Assembly (NCBI GenBank): GCA_036346355.1
Contig: CM070579.1
Coordinates: 6,076,001 to 6,140,000 of the forward strand
Direction of reading: 5' to 3'
Source: Rhipidocladum racemiflorum
Lineage: Eukaryota > Streptophyta > Magnoliopsida > Poales > Poaceae
DNA length: 64,000 nt
Shown: positions 1-10,704 of the stretch, one piece after another
Position numbering within the stretch: position 1 is the stretch's first letter
Layout of the letters: each line of letters starts with the position of its first letter
Translations under genes and position numbers: made by a program
Notes under the pieces: generated by a model
Database searches by the model: none
What the model saw: only the letters and a program-made list of their open reading frames with translations
Told to the model about the DNA's origin: nothing

Positions 1-1799
1 TTTTCTTGTAAGTTCAAGAGTGAGCTCGTTTATGGTTTATTCATTACCTCTGTTTGAACTTCAAGAATTGAATCTGCGTTTCAAATCCTTCTTTGTGCAT
101 TGAATTCAATCAATATTTTAGCATGCATTGGAGTAGTAGTATCATGTCAACCTTTTTCCTCATGCATATTTCACTTAGACCATGTGAGACTGACTTGGGT
201 CAAGTTGAAAGATACTTGTTCCTGGAAATCGTGTGCTTATCTGTTGGTGTTCAAGGTTTCGGAAAAGTGAGTCAACTTCGACGGTGAGATGAAGGAAAGG
301 AGTGTAGCTCCAGAGTCCGAGGGATCCGATGCCGTGCGACTTGACCATGACTGATTCGAACATACAAATGCATAAGAACCGATGAAGGGACGTATTTCTT
401 TCTGACCATATTTAATAAGGTCTTTGTACACCATTAAGCTAATTGCCTTAAACCTTAAATGGTGTAATGATTATCATGATAAGTATTCCAATTGGTATCC
501 ATTCTTTCAATCTTTATGTATTTCAATTGGTAATTAGATTGCTCGACATCGTGTTTCAATTGCTTGTTAATTGGTATCGCTTTCTAATTGATGCTATATT
601 ATCAATTGGTATCCTCTCATTGATAATTGCATTTTCTCTCTACGTAAGTGTCATCTAACATTTTACGATATAAGGTTGATTGATATGGATGACACCATGC
701 TAAAGGAGGAGGAAATGTAAGTTGAAGATCACATTAGTAAGAGGTATACATTGCTCTTTAAATTGATCATAAGCATGTAATTCAATTCCATACAGTGGCT
801 ATATGATATTAATTATTATGCTCTGTTACACATATTTGCTATATGATCTTTGTCATGATTTAAGCATTTCTTACATTCTTGTGAATCATGACTTCATTTA
901 AATTGGTATCATTGAGTTCATTTATTGCTTATCCGTAATTACTCAATCGGTACCATGTTGCTTAGTTTTAGGGGGAGCTTTTGTGTATTAGAATATTCTT
1001 TTAGCTCTTCCTCATTCATTTGGTATTCATTTTTGCTCTTAATGGATATTTGTTCTTAATTGTCTACAAGTGGTATTCCTTAAATGTGTTTATTGCTTAT
1101 GTGCATCCAAATGTCATCTAACATGCATTTGTGAGCTACTTTTAGTTCCTTGCATATGACAATCACGTCTTTTGGATGATACTTCATTAAGGTATGCCCT
1201 TGTACATTATCTACTTCTCTCGATTGATACTTTATTCAATCATGAGTATGTACCTCCTTTATATCTTTTGACTCATGATCATTATCTTTGTGATGCCATG
1301 TCGTGCTTGTCATTTACATATGTTTTAAGGCATCATAGTCTTTTAGTATCAATTTATGACGTTAGCTTATCCATAAACCTAAATCTAGGATATTATAGCT
1401 TTCATATCTTGCCTAGATTTTGGGGGAGCTTAATATTATTGTCTTATTACTAGCTCCTTTGTTTCATTTTGTTCTTCCTAATATTTTTATTGAGTATTCA
1501 ATCTAGATGGAGAAAAAGTTATTCTTTTTGGGATTAATGACAAAGGGGGAGAATTTATCGATTTATCAATTGCCCCCAAATCGATTGACAAAAAGAGGGA
1601 GAATATTTGGGGAGAATTTATGGACTTATCAAATGCCCCCTAATCGATTGACAAAAAGGGACAATGAAAAAGAGGGAGAATATTTGTAAGTATGATCTCT
1701 TACTCATTCTCCGTGTTCATTTCAAAGCTAAAAATCTTTATATTGTCCTTTGGTGCATTTATTAAATCGTTTGTCATAAATCACCAAAAAGAGGGAGAT
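1..1799 (+). mobile_element. SIRE/Maximus-type Copia element, 3' internal non-coding region
   Basis: AT-rich sequence without a credible ORF, ending at a polypurine tract directly before an LTR. It holds repeated AATTGGTATC-like words (near 488, 523, 568, 603 and 901) and three stretches of the form GGGGGAGCTT or GGGGGAGAA, which are typical of the long non-coding segment between pol and the 3' LTR in SIRE/Maximus elements. Gag, pol and the 5' LTR lie left of the window. The family is assigned from LTR start, PPT form and general layout; no coding domain is visible to confirm it. Confidence 0.75.
1540..1799 (+). repeat. Repeated polypurine-tract-like segments next to the 3' LTR
   Basis: The phrase 'ATTGACAAAAAGAGGGAGAA' and close variants recurs about three times (near 1540, 1585 and 1650), then once more as the final purine run at about 1786-1799 before the LTR. 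The last copy is the likely plus-strand primer; the others may be spare or alternative primers. This layout is known in SIRE-type elements. Confidence 0.65.
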
Positions 1800-3308
1800 T
1801 GAAAGTGCGTCTAGGCACTTATGTTGTTTTGGTGATTAATGACAAACGCATGTAATATCAATCAATGTAATTGTATAAATATTAACTTAGTGCTTAACAA
1901 ATGACAAACCTCTAATATATTTATATTGTTATGAGACTAACATGTTTATTGCCTAGTTGAATATTAGTCTTATCTATTTTAGAGGAAAATCAATTGGGAT
2001 GGTTAAGCAAAAATGAGGTATGCAATCTCGGTATTCCTTCCATATTTGTCATTGCATTCCTCTTTAGCAAATGCATATTGAACTCTAAGTAACTTGTTGA
2101 TTTCATATGTGCACACTGATTCATGTCATAATTGCTTGTGCATATATATATATATTCATTTGAGTTCATTATGTGTTTTGTTTTTAATATGCTTGTGCTA
2201 ACTAGAGTTAAACTTCATTGCTTCATATTGACTTGGTGCATACATGTCTTAGTTGTATATCTTCTAATGCACCTCTCCTAGTGAAGTTTAATCTAGAATT
2301 GGATGACATCATTTACTCTCATTCTAAATATTATTTGCACATGTACAATTCATGTATATTCTATCATGTGTTTCATTTAAGCAAAGTATGTGATCCTTGC
2401 CTTGATTTAAATGATTCATCTTATTGGCAATTATCTCTCTAAGTGCATATAGATCAATCACATATTCATCATGCTGCACTTAGTAGAGAACAATTCTTAT
2501 GTCAAGTGTTTTCGTTGATATCATGCCTATTTATATGAAACACTTGTTGTATTTCATCTCATTCATTTAATTCTAATTCATATCTTTTGAGCTTGTGGGA
2601 CTAATGTGTTTGCTGAGTGCTTTGATAAGAGTTAGGTCCCAAAGCTGTGTGTATGATGACCAAGATGGTTTGAAGGATGACAATCGAGTCAAAGTCAAAT
2701 AAGACGGCGGTGTCACCAAGAGCTGAGGACTAAGTCAAGAACGACTTGGCGTGAGGATCGTCTTGGTGATGATCGAGGTCAAGGTCGGAGAGGACGAGAG
2801 TCTCATGAGGTGAATCGCGTCGAGGTTGACAAGACGAAGGGCGTCATCAATCTTTGTGGAAGCGTCATCATGCACCGTGCATCCGGAAGAAGTCGGCATG
2901 TAAGCTTAGTGTAAGACTTAGATTTTGTGTTAAATTTGAGTCTAAGGATTGCCGTACTATTAAGAGGGATGCAATCGTTGAAATTACTTAGACATGTCTC
3001 AAGTGCTCAAAAGTGGTCTATCCTTGTCTAAGGTTGAGAAACCCAAGTCACACCGTGTTCACCTAGGTGTAGGTGGGTTGGTGTGAGGGTTAGAAGTGTT
3101 GTTAGTATCGGAAAGTGAGAATTTGAGGTCTTCTTGTGGATTCTTTGTGCAATCTGATTTTATCCTTTGGGATTTGGGTAGTGAGACCTTGTTAGTTGGA
3201 TAGCCACCGTTCACAGCTTTCCGAAAAGTCCGAATTCGCCGAAATCGGAGTCCGGGATCAAAAGTTATGCCCGTTTTCGTCAAATTTGCTGCGTCTTTGC
3301 ACAGGAGA

Positions 3309-3421
3309 TCCGGAGACTCCGGGTTAAATGTCCGGAGACTCCGGATGATCCGGAGTATCCGGACAATCTGGAGTGTCCGGATGATCCGGAGTGTCCGGGT
3401 TAATTATCCGGAGTCTCCGGG
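3309..3421. repeat. CCGGAG/CTCCGG minisatellite in the Copia LTR
   Basis: About eight units of the form 'TCCGGAGTNTCCGG', each a near palindrome around CCGGA/TCCGG, separated by short AT spacers. It sits just upstream of the LTR TATA-like box, where a regulatory role or simple replication slippage are both possible. Confidence 0.85.
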
Positions 3422-4308
3422 TTGACCAGTTCGGTCCAAACGGCTAGTTTTTGGGGTTCCTCTATTTAAAGCCCCCTTCTTGCCCACTTCAAAGGAGCGG
3501 TTGGGGGATGTTTTGCTGGGTATTTGAGGTGTTCTTTGTGAGTGTTTGAGCCCCCAATACTCCTCCCTACTCCTTAGATCTTAGTGATCCCCTTTTGTGA
3601 AGGGTTGGGTAGTGGAGAGAGGTGTTTGGATTGAGGATTGATTTGAGGAGTGGAGCTAGATCCTTGGTGCTTTGAGGTGTTCTTCTTAGTGATCTTGAGC
3701 TCCCAAAAGCCCCTCTAACCCTAGATCTTAGTGATCCCTTTTGAGTGAAGGTTTGGGTGTGAGAGTGGGTAGTGATCGGATTGAGTTGATTAGTGTGTTG
3801 AGCACTTGAGGTGGACTCTAAGTGAGTTCTTCGGGAGCATTTGTTGCTCTTGGAGGTTGAGGTCTCCTAGACGGCTAGGAGTTGCTTTTGAGCTTCCAAG
3901 CTTTGTGTGGAAGGCCACCGAAAGTTTGTGAAGGTCCGATTCCGCCTCCGCAAGGAAAGGAATCAAAGAAGTGAAGACCGGCGAGTGCATTGTGCAACAC
4001 CGGGAGGAAGAGGGTTGAAAGAGACCCCGGCACAAGTGTGACCGAGCCGCCTCAACGGAGACGTAGGATCCCCTCAAGGATCCGAACTTCGGGATAAAAT
4101 CTTCGTGTCTCCTTCCTTACTTCGGTTTACTCTTTTGCTCATCCGCTTAATTTGCTTTCGATTCTTGTGATTATATCATTTAGATTGTATCTACTGCATC
4201 TATTATTGCTTATATACTTGATTCATTGCAGTAGAGTAATTTGTATCACTAGAATCAAAGAAGCGCTTTAATTTATTACTCATACTCTGTTCTGGCCGAA
4301 CCAGGCAA

Positions 4309-4430
4309 CCCGGAGTATCCGGTACTTTGATCCGGAGTATCCGGATATACCGGAGTATCCAGATAATACATCCGGACTATCCGAGTTGTTCGGAGTATCC
4401 GAACTAATTATCCGGAGTGTCCGGGTTACC
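4309..4430. repeat. Second CCGGAG/TATCC minisatellite in the Copia LTR
   Basis: About seven units of the type 'CCGGAGTATCCGG' near the 3' end of the LTR. The core is the same as in the array at 3309-3421, but most units carry TAT rather than ACT or TGT, so the two arrays have been partly homogenised separately. Confidence 0.8.
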
Positions 4431-4572
4431 TGTCTCGGGCTGAATTGTTTGAGTTGCAAAACTTAATTATACCCTTTGCTTTCGCATTATCTCTGATAGT
4501 TTAATTTAAATTAGGTATAATTTTGTAATCGCCTATTCACCCCCCCTCTAGGCCGACATCCCAGTCCTTTCA

Positions 4573-5092
4573 GGCCAACGCAGGGGCGAGCACAAGGCCA
4601 TTGGTTAGGGCGAGCGCAGGGGCCGATGGGCTAGGGCGAGCGACAGGTGAGCACAGGTGCCAGCACCTATGGAAAGCGAGGGGGCGAGCGCAAGGGTCGA
4701 CGTCTAGGGCGAGCGCATACTTCCGTATATGTGAGTTTGTGACCTGTGATGGGCTCACAAGCCGTCTTCCCTTGGGCTTGAAAGCTTTAATACCGGTTAG
4801 GTCAAGCCTTGGGCCATTGCCTCACCGGCCTGAGCCCCAGCTCTGTTCCTGTGCATCGACATTGTATCTCCTGTTACCGATAAAAAATAAACCCAATATA
4901 GTACCTTGATTTTTCACAAACAAATTATTTCATAAAAAATATTGTTATCCATCGCAAATATTATTTTTTCCAATTAATCATCACATAAATATACAAATAT
5001 TTTTTTTATCAAATTAATCATCATCATATATACACACACATCACAAATAGAATTAACACTATTTCTAACATTATTTACTGCTATAGATATAC
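4573..5092. other. Intergenic: GCG-rich short repeats, then AT-rich DNA
   Basis: No gene seen. Between about 4577 and 4720 the word 'AGGGCGAGCGCA' recurs in imperfect form about six times. From 4900 to 5090 the sequence is AT-rich and leads into the MKK promoter. Confidence 0.6.
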
Positions 5093-5100
5093 TATATAAG
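5093..5100 (+). promoter_or_regulatory. Candidate TATA box of the MKK gene
   Basis: TATATAAG lies about 270 bp upstream of the chosen ATG. This implies a long leader containing the GA microsatellite at 5207-5229. It is the best TATA match in the AT-rich interval; the start site is not proven. Confidence 0.4.
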
Positions 5101-5206
5101 ATACAATAAAGAAAGATGATGCAATTATTTTAATATATAAAGAACAAGTAGTGACATCTACTCCATTCGAGAACTGAGGGAGCAGTCATCATCGTCAATC
5201 CATCAC

Positions 5207-5229
5207 GAGAGAGAGAGAGAGAGAGAGAG
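5207..5229 (+). repeat. (GA)n microsatellite in the MKK 5' leader
   Basis: About 11 GA units lie between the candidate TATA box and the ATG. GA/CT tracts in 5' leaders are common in grass genes; the kinase gene at 22631-27014 has a similar tract just upstream of its ATG. Confidence 0.85.
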
Positions 5230-5366
5230 CACGGCACAGCCGCTATCAAGCAGAAGCGGATCCGCCCCGTTTCCCGACCGGCGCAGCCTCGTTCCTCAGC
5301 TTCGCCTTCCTGTGCTCAATCCGATAAACGGACAAGCAGCGCGGCCACGCGAGCCAGAGCGACGCG

Positions 5367-6392
5367 ATGCAGCCAGGTGCCCTCCCGACTCAGCCGGGCA
5401 CGCCGGGGCGGCTGCGCCGGCGCCCGGATCTCACCCTCCCCATGCCGCAGCGCGACGTCTCCCCCTCCCTCGCCGTCCCGCTCCCCCTCCCGCCCCCATC
5501 CTCCTCCACATCCGGCCCCCTCGCGGGGGCCGGGCCCGGCAGCGCCCCCTCCGCGGCGCCGCCCCCGCTCTCGGATCTGGAGCGCGTGCGCCGCGTCGGG
5601 AGCGGCGCGGGCGGCACGGTCTGGATGGTGCGGCATCGCGCCACGGGGCGGGCCTACGCGCTCAAGGTGCTGTACGGGAACCACGACGACACGGTGCGGC
5701 GACAGATCGCGCGGGAGATCGCCATCCTCCGCACAGCCGAGCACCCGGCCGTGGTCCGGTGCCACGGCATGTACGAGCGCGGCGGGGAGCTCCAGATCCT
5801 GCTCGAGTACATGGACGGGGGATCCCTTGACGGCCGCCGCATCGCCGCCGAGCCCTTCCTCTCCGACGTCGCGCGCCAGGTGCTCTCCGGCATCGCCTAC
5901 CTCCACCGCCGCCACATCGTGCACCGCGACATCAAGCCCTCCAACCTCCTAATCGACTCCACGCGCCGCGTCAAGATCGCCGACTTCGGCGTCGGCCGCA
6001 TCCTCAACCAGACCATGGACCCCTGCAACTCCTCCGTCGGCACCATCGCCTACATGAGCCCCGAGCGCATCAACACCGACCTCAACGACGGCGCCTACGA
6101 CGGCTACGCCGGCGACATATGGAGCTTCGGGCTCAGCATCCTCGAGTTTTACCTCGGCAGGTTCCCCTTCGGGGAGAACCTCGGCAAGCAGGGGGACTGG
6201 GCCGCGCTCATGTGCGCGATCTGCTACTCCGATCCGCCGGAGCCGTCGGCCACCGCATCGCCGGAGTTCCGGGACTTCATCAGCTGCTGCCTGCAGAAGA
6301 ACCCGGCGAGGCGGCTATCGGCCGCGCATCTGCTGCAGCACCCGTTTGTCGTCGGGCCGCAACCGCTGCCCCCCGCCGCCCCGCCGTCATGA
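5367..6392 (+). CDS. MKK4: MAP kinase kinase, MKK4/5 type (group C)
   Basis: A dual-specificity kinase that phosphorylates the TxY loop of MAP kinases such as MPK3/6 in immune, stress and grain-size signalling (family knowledge). The 341-residue protein is intronless. The N-terminus has a basic MAPK-docking site, RRRPDLTLPMPQRD, at residues 17-30, then a Pro/Ser-rich linker. The kinase domain starts near residue 70, with glycine loop GSGAGGTV (78-85), Lys100, HRDIKPSN (HRD 186-188) and DFG (206-208). The activation loop has the plant MKK phospho-site spacing S/T-x5-S/T (Thr216 and Ser222). MSPER (230-234) and DIWSFG follow. The length fits the family. The ATG is chosen because the docking site follows it. 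The gene is very GC-rich and convergent with the P450. The exact paralogue number is inferred. Confidence 0.93.
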   Translation: MQPGALPTQPGTPGRLRRRPDLTLPMPQRDVSPSLAVPLPLPPPSSSTSGPLAGAGPGSAPSAAPPPLSDLERVRRVGSGAGGTVWMVRHRATGRAYALKVLYGNHDDTVRRQIAREIAILRTAEHPAVVRCHGMYERGGELQILLEYMDGGSLDGRRIAAEPFLSDVARQVLSGIAYLHRRHIVHRDIKPSNLLIDSTRRVKIADFGVGRILNQTMDPCNSSVGTIAYMSPERINTDLNDGAYDGYAGDIWSFGLSILEFYLGRFPFGENLGKQGDWAALMCAICYSDPPEPSATASPEFRDFISCCLQKNPARRLSAAHLLQHPFVVGPQPLPPAAPPS

Positions 6393-6821
6393 CGGCGAGG
6401 GATGGATCTCGATCCAGGTCTGGTTGCAGTGCCAGTCCCAATCCGGCATCAGGTGGATGGATGGATGGATTTGAGGTGTGGATCTGCGAAAGCTCTCCCT
6501 AACCATTATGGGTATTCTGTTCATCATCGTCGTCCTCATCCATTGCTTCTGCTGCTGCTCCTGCTCCAATGAAGGTTCTTTCCCCCTTCCTGTTCTTTCA
6601 TTTTCCTTATTTCCAACAATGATTGCATGATGGGAAAAGCTGTGTGTACAAAGGATTTTTGTACAAAATTCGTCAAGTACAGACAGGATCCACCTGTTAA
6701 CCAGTGTCAATTGTTCTGAAAAATTTCTGTTGGAATTTTCATTTCTACATGTAGCAGAGCTATCCTATGATATAACATTATGGAAGCTTTTCTTTGTGAT
6801 ATATATTGAGAGTGACTAGGG

Positions 6822-7035
6822 AACGGTATACCGTTGCAACGGTATAGTCATGAAACTTATGAAACTTATCAGTTTCAGTGCTGGTTTCATGAGTTTCAGT
6901 GTTTAGTTTCATCAGTTTCATGTTTTATCAATTTTTAGTGTTAAGTTTCATGAGTTTCAGTGCAAAAAATCATAAGTTTCATGAGTTTCAGAGGTATACC
7001 GTTGCAACGGTATACCGTTGCAACGGTATACCGTT
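6822..7035. mobile_element. Small MITE-like element with ACGGTATACCGTTGCAACGG ends
   Basis: The left end carries AACGGTATACCGTTGCAACG and the right end two further copies of the same palindromic word in inverted order. The roughly 150-bp core is built of GAAACTxATGAAACT-like repeats. It lies 430 bp past the MKK stop and may fall in the 3' UTR. I could not find a clean target duplication, so the superfamily is open. Confidence 0.6.
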
Positions 7036-7750
7036 TTTTAGTTTTTCTGTATATATTTTGGTGTGTGAATGATGCAGAGCTCCTGCCATCTTTTTTTTTT
7101 TAAAAAAACATATATATATATATTTTTGGTGTGTGAATGATGGTGATGATGATCGTGCGCTGCTCCTTTCAAGTTGCACTAGCTGGACCTGGATCTGTAC
7201 TGAGATGAGTGAGAGAGAGATTGGGCTGAGGGAATTTTGAAATAGGAATCCAGCCAACTTTATATGTTCCTTCTTCCCCTCTGGTTGTTCTCTTTATTCT
7301 GTTGTGCGATGACGACAGTTGCGCATGAGTTGCTTCTGAGCCCCTGCTTTCCCTGTTCCAATTCTGATTTGCCTTTTCTTGGCCCCGGTAAAGATGGTGT
7401 TGGCAATTGACATGCGTAGATTTTGGTTATCTTGGGTTAATTCGTTTCCCTTTTGGTTACATCTTGCTTGGTGGAAGCGCTCAAGTAGGGATTAAAAAAG
7501 CGGATCATAGTAACAGAGAAGTCAGGAAATGTTGTGCCTACCTTAACACCGCGAGTAAGAGGTTCATCTTCCTTTCAGATGGATGGATTTGTGCTAGACT
7601 GAGAGATGGAGATGGCAGCAAAATGCCTCAATGTGCGAGTAATATGTGTGAGAGGGGCGCTGTAACCCGGGTCCCATGCCTGCGTTTCTGTCCCGGCAAG
7701 TGGGCCTAGCTTGTGGCTGCGGGGCATGGGATGGTAGGCCCTAGACAGTA

Positions 7751-7985
7751 CTCCCTCTGTCTCACAAAGAGTGTATTTGTAATGTTTAAAATTTATCTCA
7801 CAAAGAGTACATCTTTAGTTCGTAGGGTCTAGCTGTAAGTGTATACATGCTCATTTGAGTGTCTGTGTAAACCAAAACACCAGCATGTTTGTGTATGAAG
7901 TAATGAGGGTCACATTAGTCATTTACCTTGCACATTAATCTGTCTTAAAAAAATCTAGAAATGCACTCTTTGTGGACGGAGGGAG
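7751..7985. mobile_element. Stowaway MITE (Tc1/mariner type)
   Basis: It starts CTCCCTCTGTCTCACAAAGA and ends in the inverse, ...TCTTTGTGGACGGAGGGAG, flanked on both sides by TA. The CTCCCTCYGT end is diagnostic of grass Stowaway elements. The 235-bp length is usual and there is no coding capacity. Confidence 0.92.
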
Positions 7986-8233
7986 TATGATAGAGGAAAT
8001 GGAGAGATCTTCTGACCTGCCTCTTGTAGTCTTGTGTGAAAAAAAAAACATTCTCATGGGAGGGTCCCAAGTCCTACCTATCTTTACCACCAGTCAATGC
8101 ACAAATCTTTACCGGGACAGCGGCGGCGGAGGCGTTCCTGTGGGCAGAGAGCCACCCTGATTTCAAGCCCCACCCCTCCCAATTACGGTGGCGTTACTTG
8201 GGCTTTCCACCGATGCAGGCGGCATCAGCTTAC

Positions 8234-8312
8234 AATTCCAAATCCAGTTCGTCCAAACAGCTGGTCAGGTCTGTATGAACCCCAATTCCAAATCCAGTTC
8301 GTCCAAACAGCT
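8234..8312. repeat. 29-bp direct repeat, 50-bp period
   Basis: AATTCCAAATCCAGTTCGTC plus nine further bases occurs identically at 8234-8262 and 8284-8312. It is probably a slippage or repair duplication. Confidence 0.9.
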
Positions 8313-8832
8313 TAAATTCCTAGCTCAATTATGAGATCCAGTCCGAACTAGATGTTAATTTGAGGAGGGCCCCAACATTTATGGGCAATTAATTTGAAAG
8401 GGCTGTGGCCCGAGGATACAGCCAAGGCTGAAGTAACCCTTTATTAAGGATAATTACCTACCACTTGGCTTATTTAAATATTCGTACAGTTTATATGGTG
8501 GGTGATGCACAAAACCACCACTCAAGACTAAATGCTTCGTGGCCAATTGATGCCAAGATGTACACTCGATGGGCCAATGAGATTTGAAGAAGATGTTCAT
8601 ACGAGGTATACCATGTTTAAACAGAAGATTTAACATTGAAATATTCTCTCTCTCCCTCTCTCTCGTGCATTAGTACTATTATTACATGAAGCGAACCTCC
8701 AAAAACATCTATAGCTGCCTCGGTTACCATCTTCAACTCCACTCGGAAATTAGCTAGCAAATCACTCATGGATGTGTACGTATACTAGTAATACTACTAG
8801 TAGTACTCGACCACACAAAAAAAATGCTTGTT

Positions 8833-10611
8833 CTACTGATCCAGGAGCTTGAGCACGACGGGGAGGCCGCACTTGGGCTGCAGCGTCAGGAAGTCGGCCG
8901 GCGCGTGCACGTACTCCGGCGCGACCTCGAACGCGAACCGCCGCAGGATCATGGCCAGCATGGCCTTCGCCTCCAGCATGGCGAAGTCCTGCCCGATGCA
9001 CGACCGCGGGCCGATGGAGAAGGACAGCAGCGCGCTCGGGTGCGCGGCCGCCCTGCCAACGCCGTCCCGGAACCGGAGCGGATTGAACTCGCCGGCGTCC
9101 GCGCCCCACACCTCGTCGTCGCGGTGCATGATCGCGATCGGTATCGTCATGACCGTGCCCTTCGGGACCTTCATGCCGCCGAGCTCCGTGTCCACCGCCG
9201 CCGTCCTCGCCATCATCGTCACCGCGCCGTACAGCCTCAGCGTCTCGTACAGCACCATCGTCAACTGCCATGCATCACAAGATATATCATCGTCGTGGAT
9301 ATATCAGTATCACAAGATATAGCTAGCTAGGGGGCTTACGAGCTTGAGCTTGTTGAGCGCGTCGCCGTGCGGCGGCGCCTCCGTGCTGCCGCCGCACTCC
9401 TGGAGCACCTCCTCCCTGAGCCGCTCCTGCCACTCGGGGTGCGTGCCGAGGAGGAACATGGCCCAGGTGAGCAGGTGCGAGGTGGTGTCGTGCCCGGCGA
9501 AGAAGAATGTCTTGCACTCGTCGATGATCTCGTCCATGGTGATCATGATCCTCCGGCCGTCGTCGCCGGCCGACTCGTTGGCCTTGAGCATCAGGCCGAG
9601 CAGGTCGTTGCCGTAGCCCTTCTCCTCCTTGGCGGCGGCCTGGCGCTCATTGATGATCGCCATGAGCGTGTCCCGCACCTTCCTCTCAAGCTGCCACCGC
9701 CGCACGTTGGTCTTGGTCGGCGCGTACTGGAGGCCCGGGACGCGGACGGAGTTGATGGTGGAGAAGGCGAGGTACTGGAGCTCCCGTTGCGCCAGGAACA
9801 CCTCCTTCCCCTCCCTGTAGCTGCTGCCGAACGCCGTGTGCGATATCACGTCGGCGGTCAGCTCCTGGAACTGCTGCCCGACCTCCACCTGCACCGCCCG
9901 CCGCTCCCCGCTCGCCGCCGCGCGCGCCTCCCACTCCCGGATCACCTCCCCCGCGCACTCCGCCATCGTCTTGGTCATCGTCTTGGATCACGTACACCGT
10001 GCATGCACACAGGCAAGATTCGATCATACGCTCCAAACATCAATGACTGAAAATTTATAGTGCAGAGCGTGGTGCTGAGGCGACCGGACCTTGAGCTTAT
10101 CCATGGTGAAGGCCGGGTGCACGACGCGGCGGTGACGCACCCAGTCGTCGCCCTCGGTGAAGACGAGGCCCTTGCCGAGCAGCGCGAGGATGTAGGGGCC
10201 CGGGTCCGCCTTGATGAACAGGCCCGTCCGGTTGGACAGGATCTGCTTCACCATGTCGTAGTCGCCGACGCAGAGCGCCGGCGTGTAGCCGGTCCACGAC
10301 AGGAACACCTTGCCGTACGAGGACATCCACGCGCGGTAGTGCGGCATCACGCGCGGGATGAAGTCGTGGGAACGCAGGTCAAGCACGGCGTCGCTCGTCG
10401 CCGCCCGCATCGCCATGGCCTCCTCGTTGTTGCCCACGAAGAAACGGTACGCCGGCCCGCGGACGCCCTGCCGGCCGAACACCCTCCCGACGGCGTACGG
10501 CCTCCACACAAGGTGCACCAGCGCCGCCCACAGCCAGGTGAGCAGCACCACGGCGACGGCAGCCACGACCAACCCTGCAGATGCACCGCCCATGTCGATG
10601 ACCAGCAGCAC
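8833..10611 (-). CDS. Cytochrome P450, CYP72 clan, CYP709-like
   Basis: Three exons on the minus strand: 10090-10611, 9340-9981 and 8833-9264. All introns are phase 0 with GT-AG borders, giving 531 residues. An ER membrane anchor lies at about residues 11-34. The I-helix AGHDTT is at 336-341, ExxR (ETLR) at 395-398, and the haem motif FSIGPRSCIG has ligand Cys477. The early segment RFFVGNNEE...PRVMPHYRAW and AFTMDKLK are typical of CYP709/CYP72-clan proteins. These are haem mono-oxygenases fed by P450 reductase; clan members hydroxylate fatty acids, gibberellins or cytokinin-like substrates, so the substrate here is unknown. A second in-frame ATG six codons in could be the true start. All key residues are present and no lesion was seen. 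Confidence 0.9.
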
Positions 10612-10695
10612 GCCAACTTGGAGCTTGCAAATTAAGCCGTAAAAATGCCTCCTACTTAGCTAATGAATGTACTCGTGTCTCGTGTGTATCACGTG

Positions 10696-10704
10696 TATAT
10701 ATAT
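10696..10704 (-). promoter_or_regulatory. Candidate TATA box of the P450 gene
   Basis: A TATATATAT run lies about 85 bp upstream of the P450 ATG on the minus strand, a normal distance for a short 5' leader. Confidence 0.45.

Larger units (their letters stand above)
1800..4572 (+). mobile_element. SIRE/Maximus-type Copia 3' LTR
   Basis: It starts TGAAAGTGCGTCTAGG right after the polypurine tract and ends CCTTTCA, so the outer bases are TG...CA. The start is followed by 'TTTTGGTGATTAATGACAAA', the usual opening of these LTRs in grasses. Length is 2773 bp, at the long end for the family. A TATA-like TATTTAAA at 3463-3470 is the likely LTR promoter. Two CCGGA-rich arrays lie inside. The following GGCCA would be one copy of the target duplication; the other lies outside the window. 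Confidence 0.8.
7036..8832. other. Intergenic between MKK and P450
   Basis: No gene seen. It holds a 23-bp direct repeat TATATTTTGGTGTGTGAATG (near 7049 and 7116), a Stowaway MITE (7751-7985), and a 29-bp direct repeat (8234-8262 and 8284-8312). A ~100-codon open frame at 7407-7709 has no recognisable motif. The two flanking genes converge here. Confidence 0.6.

Noticed and set aside
4570..4909. Opposed ~100-codon frames over the GGGCGAGCGC repeats
   Set aside because: Repetitive GC-rich DNA with no conserved motif.
5160..5185. GAACTGAGGGAGCAG as a Stowaway end near the MKK promoter
   Set aside because: Only one end resembles CTCCCTC; no matching inverted end with TA was found nearby.
5312..5952. 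Long alternative frames on both strands over the MKK gene
   Set aside because: They are shadows in very GC-rich coding DNA; only the 5367-6392 frame has kinase motifs in order.
7407..7709. 100-codon plus-strand frame between MKK and P450
   Set aside because: No motif, no plausible splice or promoter context, and biased composition.
9367..10050. Plus-strand 227-codon frame across the P450
   Set aside because: It overlaps P450 exon 2 on the other strand and has no motif; GC-rich shadow.
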